Source: Saprospiraceae bacterium
GTDB lineage: Bacteria; Bacteroidota; Bacteroidia; Chitinophagales; Saprospiraceae
Reading direction: 5' to 3'
Length of the DNA: 64,000 bases
Assembly: GCA_020627535.1 (NCBI GenBank)
Contig: JAHDGU010000010.1
Location: forward strand, 1-64,000
The translations under genes and the position numbers were made by a program. Below, piece after piece: positions 45,045-53,816 of the stretch. Position 1 is the stretch's first letter. Each line of letters starts with the position of its first letter. Below the pieces are notes generated by a model. It was given only the letters and a program-made list of their open reading frames with translations, ran no database searches and was not told the origin of the DNA.

Positions 45045-46295
45045 ATGGAAATAGAGATATTCAAATTTGGCGGATCATCGGTCAAAGATGCGACGCATAT
45101 CAAAAATGCTTGCCAAATCATCAGCGAGCGAAAAAATGGACCACTTGTGGTGGTTGTGTCCGCGATGGGCAAGACGACCAATGCTCTTGAGCGATTGCTC
45201 AAAAGTGCGCGCAATGACCACCGCAGAGATCAAGAGGAGTACGAGCAACTGATGAGATCACACTTGGACTGCTGGAAGGCGCTTGACCTGGGCGAGGCAG
45301 CTGAGCTAGAGAAGATCTTCACCAATCTAGACAAAGATCTCAATCGTAACGAACTGCCCTATGACGAGCAATATGATCTGGTGATCGGACATGGAGAGTA
45401 CCTTTCTACTACCATAGTCCATAACCATTTGCGGCATCTAGGTATAGCCTCTTCGCTCGCTGATGCGCGCGAGCTCATCATCACTGATGACATACATCGC
45501 AATGCCAAGGTCGACTGGGTGCGCTCACTACCAGTGATAGAGGGACAGCTTATATCAGCTCTCAAAAAGGAAGAGGTGGTTGTGATCCAAGGATTCTTGG
45601 GCCGTGACAAAAATGGCAGTGCCACCACCTTGGGTCGTGAAGGAAGTGACTACACTGGAGCCATCTTGGCCCACTGCTTGGAGGCGCAGGCCTTCACCGT
45701 GTGGAAAGATGTGGATGGTATCTATAGTGCAGATCCAAAGACCTTTGCCGAAGCTGAAAAAATCAACCATCTTGACTATCGAGAAGCGATCGAGATGACA
45801 TACTATGGTGCGAAGGTCATTCATCCCAAGACGATCAAGCCCTTACAAAACAAGGGAATCCCGCTACATGTAAGAAGCTATGTGGACCCAAGCGCTCCGG
45901 GTACTGTCATCAGTCAGAGAGGACAAGGCATTTACCCACCGATCATTGTCAGGGAATCAGGGCAAACGATGCTACGCATTTCGACCAATGATCTCAGTTT
46001 CGTAGCAGAGGACCACCTGGCGAAGATTTTTGGTCTCTTTGATCGCTATCGTGTCAAGGTGAATGCTATGAAAAACACTGCCGTCAGTTTTGTCGTCTGC
46101 TTCAAAGACGACGGTCACCGAAGTGAGGCCTGTATCAGAAAACTGAAGGAAGATTTCGAGTTGCAGATATTAAGAGATCTAAGCTTATTGACCGTAAGGC
46201 ATTACAATGAAGAGCTGCTCGATCGACTGACAAGACACCAGGTGATCTATTTCACCGAGCGATATGGCAGCACGATCCAGGTCATCTCCAACTGA
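45045..46295 (+). CDS. Aspartate kinase, monofunctional
   Basis: 416 residues from the ATG at 45045 (MEIEIFKFGGSSVKDA); in-frame codons back to 45006 precede the conserved start and are not used. The enzyme phosphorylates aspartate for lysine/DAP, threonine and methionine synthesis. FKFGGSSVKD binds ATP, VIQGFLGRDKNGSATTLGREGSDYTGA is the kinase active-site stretch, and two ACT-like segments follow (SGQTMLRISTNDLSFVAEDHLAKIFGLFDRYRVKVNAMKN), suggesting feedback control. Its DAP product line would feed the MurE enzyme in this window. No homoserine dehydrogenase domain is fused. Confidence 0.94.
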   Translation: MEIEIFKFGGSSVKDATHIKNACQIISERKNGPLVVVVSAMGKTTNALERLLKSARNDHRRDQEEYEQLMRSHLDCWKALDLGEAAELEKIFTNLDKDLNRNELPYDEQYDLVIGHGEYLSTTIVHNHLRHLGIASSLADARELIITDDIHRNAKVDWVRSLPVIEGQLISALKKEEVVVIQGFLGRDKNGSATTLGREGSDYTGAILAHCLEAQAFTVWKDVDGIYSADPKTFAEAEKINHLDYREAIEMTYYGAKVIHPKTIKPLQNKGIPLHVRSYVDPSAPGTVISQRGQGIYPPIIVRESGQTMLRISTNDLSFVAEDHLAKIFGLFDRYRVKVNAMKNTAVSFVVCFKDDGHRSEACIRKLKEDFELQILRDLSLLTVRHYNEELLDRLTRHQVIYFTERYGSTIQVISN

Positions 46296-46412
46296 TGAAT
46301 CTACAAATCCTAGAAAAAGCACCAAAGAATCTCGCTGAAGGAGAGTCTGATCGCAGGGAAAATCTCAGAAATAGCTGTATATTGCCCTCTAAATCTGAAG
46401 GGGAAGATTACT

Positions 46413-49235
46413 ATGTTGAAACCTAGACACTTAATCGGATTGCTCATTCTCACATTCGCAATCCCGCTATCTCTTGCTGCACAGACAGTCCTATCTGGAG
46501 AAGTCATCGACAAATTGACAGGAGATCCGCTGATCGGAGCTTATGTAGAAGTTGAAGGCACTACAGATGGAACGACCACAGAGTGGGACGGCAGTTTTCA
46601 GTTCAATACAGACAAATCAGACGGGATCGTCTTGCTCATCAGCTACATCGGATATGAGGACTTCCGCATGGAGGTCGTCAATCCCGGCGAAAAAATTAAG
46701 GCCATCATGGCAGAGTCCTCTTTGGTCATCGAGGCAGTCGAGGTGAAGGGTCAAAGAATTTCCGACAAGCAAAAGTCAGCGCCACTGACTGTAGAGTCTC
46801 TCGATCTGATTTCCATCAAAGAGACGCCTGCGGAGAACTTCTACGATGGTCTAGGATCCTTGAAGGACGTGGACCTGACAGCGGCGAGTCTAGGATTCAA
46901 AATCATCAATACCCGAGGATTTAACTCCACAAGTCCAGTACGGACGTTACAACTCATCGATGGGATTGACAATCAGTCTCCAGGTCTCAACTTCTCTCTA
47001 GGAAACTTCCTCGGAAGTTCTGAGCTAGATGTCTTGAAAGTGGATATCATCCAGGGAGCTACCACAGCATTCTACGGACCCAATGCTTTTAACGGTGTGA
47101 TTTATATGCAGACCAAAGATCCATTTTTCCAAAAGGGTTTGGCCGCGAAGTTGAAGGTCGGGGAGAGAAATCTCATCGGTACGGATTTTCGGTATGCCGA
47201 TGCGGTGAGCAATGCGGATGGGAAAGACTGGTTGGCTTACAAGGTGAATTTTTCTTATCTCACTGCAGATGATTGGGTGGCGGATAACTATGCGGCCGTT
47301 GACGGAGCAGAGTTCCTCGAAGATAATCCTGGTGGCTATGACGCCGTCAATCGGTATGGAGATGAACCTTTCAGAGGTAATTCGTCGAGCAGTCGGACTA
47401 GGCCAGGCTTCGGATCAGTATTTAGGACTGGGTACAATGAAGAGGACCTAGTAGATTATGGGACTGAAAACATCAAGCTCTCCGGTGCGGTTCATATGCG
47501 CTTAAATCCAGAGATAGAGTTTGAATCACCAGAGCTCGTCCTGTCAAGTAGTTTTGGCGGTGGCACGACTGTATACCAAGGTGACAATAGATTCAGCCTC
47601 AGAGATATCAAGTTTTTCCAGCACAGGGTTGAGCTTCGTAAGAAAAACAAGTACTTCTTCAGAGCCTACGCCACACATGAGGATGCTGGCAACTCCTATG
47701 ATCCATACTTCACAGCACTTCAATTGCAGGATCGAGCAGTCAGCATCGATGACTGGCTGAAAAATTATCGCAACGAATGGAGTAGAAACGATGGCAGACT
47801 TGAAGCAGTTGAAGGCTTCCCAGTTTGGTTTGACTATATCGACAATGGCAATCCAGAAGACTACGATGGCGACTTGGATGTATTTCTAGCTGAGAACAGA
47901 GATCTCGTATTAGAATTGCATGAGCTTGCGAGAGAGAAAGCGGATTCAAGAGGTTTATTCGCGAATGAGCAAGCAAGATTTGTCCCAGGCACGCCGGAGT
48001 TTCAGGAGGCTTTCGATGACATTACATCTCGAATTGCCGGAGAAGAAGGAGGAACGAGGTTTTATGATAAATCCGCATTGGTACACGCACAAGGAGAGTA
48101 CGATTTCAATCCCATAGAATTCAATACTGAGAGTAATCCGACGAGCCTCGACTTGAAAGCTGGAGCAAGTGGAAGAATTTACTTGCCAGATAGTCGTGGA
48201 TCAATACTCTTGGACACGATGGGCCGAAATATTGACACTTGGGAGTTTGGTGTCTATGGTGGAGCGACTTATACATTTAACCAAAATAGAATGAAATTGA
48301 GCGCCTCGGCCAGGTACGATCAACATGAGAATTTTGATGCCAATTTTTCACCAGCCGTATCTTGGACATTCACACCATCCGAAAACAACTTTCTGAGGGT
48401 TTCTTTCAGCAGTGCGATCCGAAATCCTACGCTCAATGACCAGTACTTGAACTATAATGTAGGCCCTGCCATCTTGAGAGGGAACATTGATGGAATAGAC
48501 AGCTTGGTCACTGTAGAATCTGCCATTGACTTCAACAACACGAGGGATCTAGAAGTCCTAGACTATTTTGATGTAGCACCGATCACTACTGAAAAAGTCC
48601 GAACACTCGAAATCGGATATAGAACCACACTATTTGAGTCACTCTACCTTGATGCTGGATACTATTATTCTCGTTATCAAGATTTTATCGGTTACGAGTT
48701 GGGTGTTGACTTGGAGATTTCTCCGATTATCACAATCCAGTCGGCGGATGTCTTTAGAGTAGCATCCAATGCTCAAGAGGTGGTTACTACCCAAGGATTC
48801 AGCATAGGCGCGAGCTACTATTTTGCCAAAAAATACCAGCTCAGAGGAAATTACAGCTGGAATAGGCTCAATACTGATACGGATGACCCAATCATACCTG
48901 CCTTTAATACACCTGAGCATAAGTACAATATTGGGCTTAGCGGCAGAGATGTCGCCATTAACCTTGGCAGTGTGAGTCTGCCCAATTTCGGCTTCAACAT
49001 CAACTACAAATGGATTCAGGGCTTTTTATTTGAAGGATCACCGCAGTTCACAGGATTGATTCCTACCTACGATCTATTGGATGCACAGATCAATTATAAT
49101 ATCAAAAAAATCAACACCACGCTAAAAATTGGAGCCACCAATATTTTGAATGAAGCAAACTTTCAAACATATGGTGGGCCAAGAATTGGTAGAATGGCCT
49201 ATATCTCATTGACTTACGATTGGCTAAAAAGATAA
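46413..49235 (+). CDS. TonB-dependent receptor with N-terminal carboxypeptidase-D-like domain
   Basis: 940 residues with a signal peptide (MLKPRHLIGLLILTFAIPLSLAAQ). Residues about 26-110 form a CarboxypepD_reg-like beta domain (LSGEVIDKLTGDPLIGAYVEVEGT), then a plug domain (NTRGFNSTSPVRTLQLIDGIDNQS, GATTAFYGPNAFNGVIYMQTKDPF) and a 22-strand outer-membrane barrel ending in the aromatic-rich RMAYISLTYDWLKR. This is the SusC/CirA-like importer layout of Bacteroidota. No SusD gene follows; instead a T9SS-tagged protein begins 36 bases later. Substrate unknown. Confidence 0.92.
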   Translation: MLKPRHLIGLLILTFAIPLSLAAQTVLSGEVIDKLTGDPLIGAYVEVEGTTDGTTTEWDGSFQFNTDKSDGIVLLISYIGYEDFRMEVVNPGEKIKAIMAESSLVIEAVEVKGQRISDKQKSAPLTVESLDLISIKETPAENFYDGLGSLKDVDLTAASLGFKIINTRGFNSTSPVRTLQLIDGIDNQSPGLNFSLGNFLGSSELDVLKVDIIQGATTAFYGPNAFNGVIYMQTKDPFFQKGLAAKLKVGERNLIGTDFRYADAVSNADGKDWLAYKVNFSYLTADDWVADNYAAVDGAEFLEDNPGGYDAVNRYGDEPFRGNSSSSRTRPGFGSVFRTGYNEEDLVDYGTENIKLSGAVHMRLNPEIEFESPELVLSSSFGGGTTVYQGDNRFSLRDIKFFQHRVELRKKNKYFFRAYATHEDAGNSYDPYFTALQLQDRAVSIDDWLKNYRNEWSRNDGRLEAVEGFPVWFDYIDNGNPEDYDGDLDVFLAENRDLVLELHELAREKADSRGLFANEQARFVPGTPEFQEAFDDITSRIAGEEGGTRFYDKSALVHAQGEYDFNPIEFNTESNPTSLDLKAGASGRIYLPDSRGSILLDTMGRNIDTWEFGVYGGATYTFNQNRMKLSASARYDQHENFDANFSPAVSWTFTPSENNFLRVSFSSAIRNPTLNDQYLNYNVGPAILRGNIDGIDSLVTVESAIDFNNTRDLEVLDYFDVAPITTEKVRTLEIGYRTTLFESLYLDAGYYYSRYQDFIGYELGVDLEISPIITIQSADVFRVASNAQEVVTTQGFSIGASYYFAKKYQLRGNYSWNRLNTDTDDPIIPAFNTPEHKYNIGLSGRDVAINLGSVSLPNFGFNINYKWIQGFLFEGSPQFTGLIPTYDLLDAQINYNIKKINTTLKIGATNILNEANFQTYGGPRIGRMAYISLTYDWLKR

Positions 49236-49270
49236 TAATCAAATCGACACTATTGACTTAAATCAAGCTT

Positions 49271-50896
49271 ATGAAAAAAACATTTTACTCTACAGTTCTT
49301 ATGTTCTTGTTTGCAGTGGGAATTTCTGCGCAAGAGAGATATGTCGATCCAGTCTTCACTGGCATCGATGTATTACCAGCTCAAATTTATGGCACCAATA
49401 TTTCAATCATACGAGGGCTGGCCAATGCTTTTCCACAAAGTTTAGAAATGGACGTGTACATGCCTGCTGGGGACACTGTCAGCAGCAGACCATGTGTACT
49501 GATAGCCCACACAGGTAGTTTTTTACCGATTTATTTGAATCAAACAACTACAGGTACCAGACTTGACAGTACCACAATCGAGGTCATGAAACGCCTCGTG
49601 ACTAGAGGATACGTTGTTGGCGTCTATGATTATCGACAGGGCTGGGACCCTGCCAATGATGATGAAGATGCGCGAAAAGGAACACTACTTCAGGCTGCCT
49701 ACAGAGGTATTCAGGACACTCGCACAGCAATTCGCTACATGCGTAAAAGTGTTGAGGAAGACGGCAACCCTTACGGCATTGATCCAGACAAACTAGGTGT
49801 ATGGGGCGTCGGAACTGGTGGATATCTTGCTCTCGGAGCAGCGACACTTAGCGGAATTGATGAAGTTACTCTCAATAAATTCAGAGCTACAGATGGCTCT
49901 CCGCTCATCGTTGAACAGATTAGTGGTGACATCGACGGGAAATTGGAGGCATATTTCGACTTTCCTGACAATACTGCGCCTTCAAATTTGCCCAATCACG
50001 TCGACTACTCCAGTGATTTTGCCTTCTCATTCAATATGGGAGGTGCTCTAGGAGATAGTACTTGGATAGATGGAGACGACTTTGAACCAGTGATGAGTGG
50101 AGTACATACCACTCAAGATGCCTTCGCGCCATACTACAACGGACTCGTTGTAGTACCGACTACACGTGCAGAAGTTGTGGAAGTCGCAGGAACTAGACTA
50201 GCCGTACAGAAGGCAAATGAAGCTGGAAACAATGAAGTGATAGATGGCCTCGGTTCTAGTGACGATGTACTCAGTGAACTAATCGATGAACAAATCAATA
50301 CTGTCGGCTTGGTTCAAGCCACTAGAGAACAATTGGTTATCGGACTGGGAACTGAGCACTTTTATGGTTTTGATATTCCTATTACTTTCGACTCGCTAGG
50401 TAATGCTCAAGTCCAAGGCAGTCCATGGGACTGGTGGAGCTTGGAAGATTTCATTGCGGTTGCTATGTCCTTCGGAGGAACCGAGGATGATGCAATCGCC
50501 ATTCACAACGCAAATCTCCAAGGTAATCCTGACATGTCTGCTGAAAAAGCACGTACATACATTGATTCTGTCTTTATGCTAGCTGTTCCTAGAATGTATC
50601 TGACATTTGATCTAGGAGATGCGATCACCGCTACAGATGACCTTGTCGACGGATCTGCTGTAGGCCTCAATGCTTACCCAAATCCAGCACAGAACCAGAT
50701 GAGCTTTGAGACCAAGGATGTCATGATCGAAAACATCAGTGTCTTCAATCAGCAAGGTCTGATGATACAGAGACTCAAAGATGTTAATACCACGAAGTAT
50801 GAGTGGCAGAGACCTTCCGAGTTCAAAGATGGTATTTACATCTTCCAACTACACACCACGGAGGGCACTGTTGCTCGCAAAGTGATGTTGCAGTAG
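49271..50896 (+). CDS. T9SS-exported alpha/beta-hydrolase-fold protein
   Basis: 541 residues: signal peptide (MKKTFYSTVLMFLFAVGISAQ), an alpha/beta-hydrolase domain (about 55-430) and a type A T9SS sorting domain (LNAYPNPAQNQMSFETKD to VARKVMLQ). The domain resembles carboxylesterase-like enzymes (SLEMDVYMPAGD, RPCVLIAHTGSFLP, DTRTAIRYMRK). The nucleophile elbow reads WGVGTGGYLALG, with Thr182 where serine is expected in GxSxG. Either Thr is the nucleophile or the protein has lost hydrolase activity and binds something. It follows the TonB receptor closely and ends in a strong terminator, so the two probably form one transcript. Confidence 0.82.
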   Translation: MKKTFYSTVLMFLFAVGISAQERYVDPVFTGIDVLPAQIYGTNISIIRGLANAFPQSLEMDVYMPAGDTVSSRPCVLIAHTGSFLPIYLNQTTTGTRLDSTTIEVMKRLVTRGYVVGVYDYRQGWDPANDDEDARKGTLLQAAYRGIQDTRTAIRYMRKSVEEDGNPYGIDPDKLGVWGVGTGGYLALGAATLSGIDEVTLNKFRATDGSPLIVEQISGDIDGKLEAYFDFPDNTAPSNLPNHVDYSSDFAFSFNMGGALGDSTWIDGDDFEPVMSGVHTTQDAFAPYYNGLVVVPTTRAEVVEVAGTRLAVQKANEAGNNEVIDGLGSSDDVLSELIDEQINTVGLVQATREQLVIGLGTEHFYGFDIPITFDSLGNAQVQGSPWDWWSLEDFIAVAMSFGGTEDDAIAIHNANLQGNPDMSAEKARTYIDSVFMLAVPRMYLTFDLGDAITATDDLVDGSAVGLNAYPNPAQNQMSFETKDVMIENISVFNQQGLMIQRLKDVNTTKYEWQRPSEFKDGIYIFQLHTTEGTVARKVMLQ

Positions 50897-50924
50897 TTAT
50901 TGTACAGTACAAACATGAAATTTC

Positions 50925-50960
50925 AAAAGAGTCTGGTCCTTGACCAGGCTCTTTTTCTTT
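50925..50960 (+). terminator. Rho-independent terminator after the TonB receptor / hydrolase pair
   Basis: A 14-bp stem (AAAAGAGTCTGGTC/GACCAGGCTCTTTT) with a 3-base loop is followed by TCTTT. One T-G pair is possible only on the plus-strand RNA, fixing the direction. Confidence 0.9.
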
Positions 50961-50972
50961 TGGGCGAAAGCC
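50957..50972 (+). repeat. Dispersed motif variant (intergenic, before the aldo/keto reductase)
   Basis: CTTTTGGGCGAAAGCC differs from the exact 16-mer at two positions. GAAA sits in the GGC/GCC stem. It lies 13 bases upstream of the reductase -7 box. Confidence 0.5.
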
Positions 50973-50985
50973 TCCTGACTCTCGC

Positions 50986-50999
50986 TATCTTTATGCCAT
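50986..50999 (+). promoter_or_regulatory. Putative leaderless promoter box of the aldo/keto reductase operon
   Basis: TATCTTTA (50986-50993) fits TAnnTTTG but for the last base and ends 6 bases before the ATG. The context TGCCATATGG is the same as at the Xre antitoxin start. Confidence 0.4.
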
Positions 51000-51983
51000 A
51001 TGGAATACAGATACCTCGGAAAATCAGGCCTCCAAGTCAGTGCACTGTCACTGGGATCTTGGGTGACCTTCGGCAATCAGATTGGCGATGATGTCGCCGA
51101 AAGACTCATGGATATCGCCTACGAGCATGGCGTCAATTTCTTTGACAATGCCGAGGTGTATGCACATGGTAAATCCGAGATTGTCATGGGCAAGATCCTC
51201 GAGAAAAAGAATTGGGATCGCTCAAGTTATCTTGTCTCCAGCAAAGCATTTTTTGGTGATGGCGGACGATTGCCCAATCAAAGGGGGCTAAGTCGCAAGC
51301 ACCTCTTTGAGGCATGTGACGCTGCACTACAGAGACTACAAGTCGACTATCTCGACCTATACTTCTGTCATAGACCAGATAAGAATACGCCTATCTCCGA
51401 GACCGTATGGGCGATGAATCATCTCATGCAGCAAGGCAAGATCCTCTACTGGGGCACCTCTGAGTGGTCAGCACAAGAGATCACTGCTGCTCATGCTGCT
51501 GCCGAGAAGTACAGTCTGATCGGTCCAGTCATGGAGCAGCCACAGTACAATATGTTTCATCGTGACAAAGTGGAGGTTGAGTACGAACAGATCTACAAGA
51601 CCTACGGGCTTGGGACCACGATCTGGTCTCCTCTGGCCTCCGGTATCTTGACCAAAAAATATGTGGATAAATTTCCAGAAGGTACGCGACTCAGCCGAGC
51701 TGAGATGAGCTGGCTCAAAGAGCGCGAACTCACTGAAGAGCGTCTCGACAAGAGTCGACAGCTCAATGCACTTGCCGATGAGATCGGTGTGAGTTTACCA
51801 AAGCTCGCGATCGCCTGGTGTCTGCACAATCCCAATGTGAGCACGGTCATCCTCGGAGCATCCAAGGTGCATCAGCTCGAAGAGACACTGACATCCCTCG
51901 ATGCCATGAGCTATCTCACCGCCGATGTCGTGGAGAAAATCGAAGAAATCACAGCATCTCAACCCGCAAGACCAGACTACTAA
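51000..51983 (+). CDS. Aldo/keto reductase, potassium-channel-beta/YghZ-like subfamily
   Basis: 327 residues. An NADPH-dependent carbonyl reductase with a TIM barrel. The catalytic tetrad is visible: Asp and Tyr in FFDNAEVYAHGKSE, Lys in YLVSSKAFFG and His in LYFCHRPD. MEYRYLGKSGLQVSALSLGSW and TIWSPLASGILTKKY are typical of the channel beta-subunit group. AIAWCLHNPNVSTVILGAS forms the cofactor site near the end. It is the first gene of a tight operon with a 37-residue membrane protein and a sodium/solute symporter. Confidence 0.92.
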   Translation: MEYRYLGKSGLQVSALSLGSWVTFGNQIGDDVAERLMDIAYEHGVNFFDNAEVYAHGKSEIVMGKILEKKNWDRSSYLVSSKAFFGDGGRLPNQRGLSRKHLFEACDAALQRLQVDYLDLYFCHRPDKNTPISETVWAMNHLMQQGKILYWGTSEWSAQEITAAHAAAEKYSLIGPVMEQPQYNMFHRDKVEVEYEQIYKTYGLGTTIWSPLASGILTKKYVDKFPEGTRLSRAEMSWLKERELTEERLDKSRQLNALADEIGVSLPKLAIAWCLHNPNVSTVILGASKVHQLEETLTSLDAMSYLTADVVEKIEEITASQPARPDY

Positions 51984-51985
51984 AT

Positions 51986-52099
51986 ATGGAAGAAAAACCA
52001 CCCATACTAGGTAGCTGGAATCGCCTTTATGCATTCGTACTGATCTTCCATATTGTGCTGATCACGATATTCTACTTCATCAGTAAAGGACTGTCATAG
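51986..52099 (+). CDS. 37-residue single-pass membrane protein preceding a symporter
   Basis: A very short gene beginning MEEKPPILGSWNRLYAFV, with one membrane helix (about 13-34) and a short tail. It starts 2 bases after the reductase stop, and its TAG stop is directly followed by the symporter ATG, so it lies in a deliberate three-gene operon. I recall similar small proteins (PP-x-L-x-SW-x-R-x-Y) before SSS-family transporters in other Bacteroidota. A role as a small transporter subunit or stabiliser is inference. Confidence 0.75.
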   Translation: MEEKPPILGSWNRLYAFVLIFHIVLITIFYFISKGLS

Positions 52100-53794
52100 A
52101 TGCATTGGATAGACTGGTCAGTACTCGCCTCGACACTTATCCTTATTGTGCTCTACGGTATTTGGAAGACTAGACATGTCTCCAGTGCAGAGAGCTTTTT
52201 GCTCGGCGACCGCAATCTGCCATGGTGGACGATCGGACTGAGTATCATGGCCACTCAGGCCAGTGCCATTACCTTCTTGAGCACACCTGGCCAGGCCTTT
52301 GAAGAAGGCATGGGATTCGCTCAGTTCTATTTTGGCCTTCCCGTCGCGATGGTCATCCTCTGCATCTGGTTTTTGCCTCGGTACTACAAGCTCAAGGTCT
52401 TCACGGCCTACGAGTATCTCGAGCAGCGCTTTGATGTCAAGGTCCGGGTCCTGACGGCTACCCTCTTTCTCATCAGTCGTGGGCTGGCTGCAGGTATCAC
52501 CATATTCGCTCCGAGTATCATTTTATCCTCCATCCTCGGCTGGGAGCTCTTCATGACCAATCTGGTCATCGGATTGCTCGTCATCATCTACACAGTAGCA
52601 GGTGGTACCACAGCCGTATCTCAGACACAGAAGCAACAGATGATCGTGATCCTCTCTGGGATGTTCATCGCATTTTTTATCCTGCTCAGCAAGCTTCCGC
52701 AAAATATTGGATTCGTAGATAGCCTCAAGCTGGCAGGTCAGATGGGCAAACTGGATATCGTCAACTTCGAATTTGACCTGACCAAGAAGTACAATATGTG
52801 GACGGCCATGCTGGGCGGCACATTTCTCTTTCTCTCTTACTTTGGTACGGATCAGTCTCAGGTACAACGATATCTCTCAGGCAAGTCATTGACAGAGTCT
52901 CGACTCGGTCTGCTCTTCAATGGCATCTTCAAAGTCCCGATGCAGTTCTTCATCCTACTCGTGGGACTCATGGTGTTCATCTTTTACCAATTCAACAGCA
53001 CCCCTGTCCACTTCAATGAGGCAAACGTGGCCGCTGTCAGCGAAAGCAGCAGTTCGGCAGAATTTGATCTCATCGAGCGCCGGCACCAAGAGGTGTATGA
53101 GCTCAAGAAGGAGAAGATCGAGCAATTGCTCACTGAGATACAAAGTGATGCTGGAGCTTCCGCTCAAATGAGCAATGAAGTCGTGGAGCTCGTCGAACAA
53201 GAAAAGACTATCCGTGCAGAAGCCAAAGATCTGATCAAATCAGCCGTCCCAGATGCTGATGTCGAGGACGCTGACTATGTCTTCATTCATTGGGTGACCA
53301 GGAATCTTCCTGTCGGCTTGATCGGCTTACTACTCGCTGTGATCTTCTCGGCGGCAATGTCATCTACGGCCTCCGAGATCAATGCGCTGGCCACGACCAC
53401 CGTCGTGGATCTGTACAAGAGAAATTTTGCGCGGAAGCGTGATGACAATCACTATCTCAGAGTCAGCAAGCTCTTGACGATCATCTGGGGCGTGATAGCC
53501 CTCATATTCGCCACTTTCGCTTCGCTATTTGAAAATCTCATTGAGGCGGTCAATATCATCGGATCACTCTTTTATGGAACAATCCTTGGGATCTTCATTG
53601 TGGGATTTTTCTTCAAAAATATCAGAGCGACTCCAGTGCTCATCGCGGCGATCATTTCTGAAATTTTGGTCATCACCACCATCACTCTCAGCGCGACTGG
53701 CGTCATCAATCTCAGCTATCTAATGCTCAATCTCATCGGATGCGCCCTTGTAGTGATGATAGCGCACATCTTTGATGCGCTTCTGAGTGATTGA
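52100..53794 (+). CDS. Sodium/solute symporter (SSS family)
   Basis: 564 residues with about 13 membrane helices. SAESFLLGDRNLPWWTIGLSIMATQASAITFLSTPGQAFEEGMGFAQFYFGLP and YTVAGGTTAVSQTQKQQM are SSS signatures, and FFSAAMSSTASEINALATT-like IFSAAMSSTASEINALATTT carries the conserved sodium-site segment. A hydrophilic insert of about 90 residues (about 305-395, rich in Glu and Lys, predicted coiled coil) lies between two helices, which is unusual compared with the compact core. The substrate could be a sugar, sialic acid or similar and cannot be fixed here. Confidence 0.9.
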   Translation: MHWIDWSVLASTLILIVLYGIWKTRHVSSAESFLLGDRNLPWWTIGLSIMATQASAITFLSTPGQAFEEGMGFAQFYFGLPVAMVILCIWFLPRYYKLKVFTAYEYLEQRFDVKVRVLTATLFLISRGLAAGITIFAPSIILSSILGWELFMTNLVIGLLVIIYTVAGGTTAVSQTQKQQMIVILSGMFIAFFILLSKLPQNIGFVDSLKLAGQMGKLDIVNFEFDLTKKYNMWTAMLGGTFLFLSYFGTDQSQVQRYLSGKSLTESRLGLLFNGIFKVPMQFFILLVGLMVFIFYQFNSTPVHFNEANVAAVSESSSSAEFDLIERRHQEVYELKKEKIEQLLTEIQSDAGASAQMSNEVVELVEQEKTIRAEAKDLIKSAVPDADVEDADYVFIHWVTRNLPVGLIGLLLAVIFSAAMSSTASEINALATTTVVDLYKRNFARKRDDNHYLRVSKLLTIIWGVIALIFATFASLFENLIEAVNIIGSLFYGTILGIFIVGFFFKNIRATPVLIAAIISEILVITTITLSATGVINLSYLMLNLIGCALVVMIAHIFDALLSD

Positions 53795-53816
53795 GCTCAG
53801 TGACTAGTCCCTGAGC
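53795..53816. terminator. Possible bidirectional terminator hairpin
   Basis: GCTCAG and CTGAGC (53795-53800 and 53811-53816) pair across a 10-base loop between the converging symporter and lipoprotein genes. No T-run follows on either side, so it is weak. Confidence 0.3.

Noticed and set aside
53020-53290. Insert in the symporter as a separate gene or frameshift
   Set aside because: The frame is continuous and membrane helices continue after it, so it is an in-frame insert.
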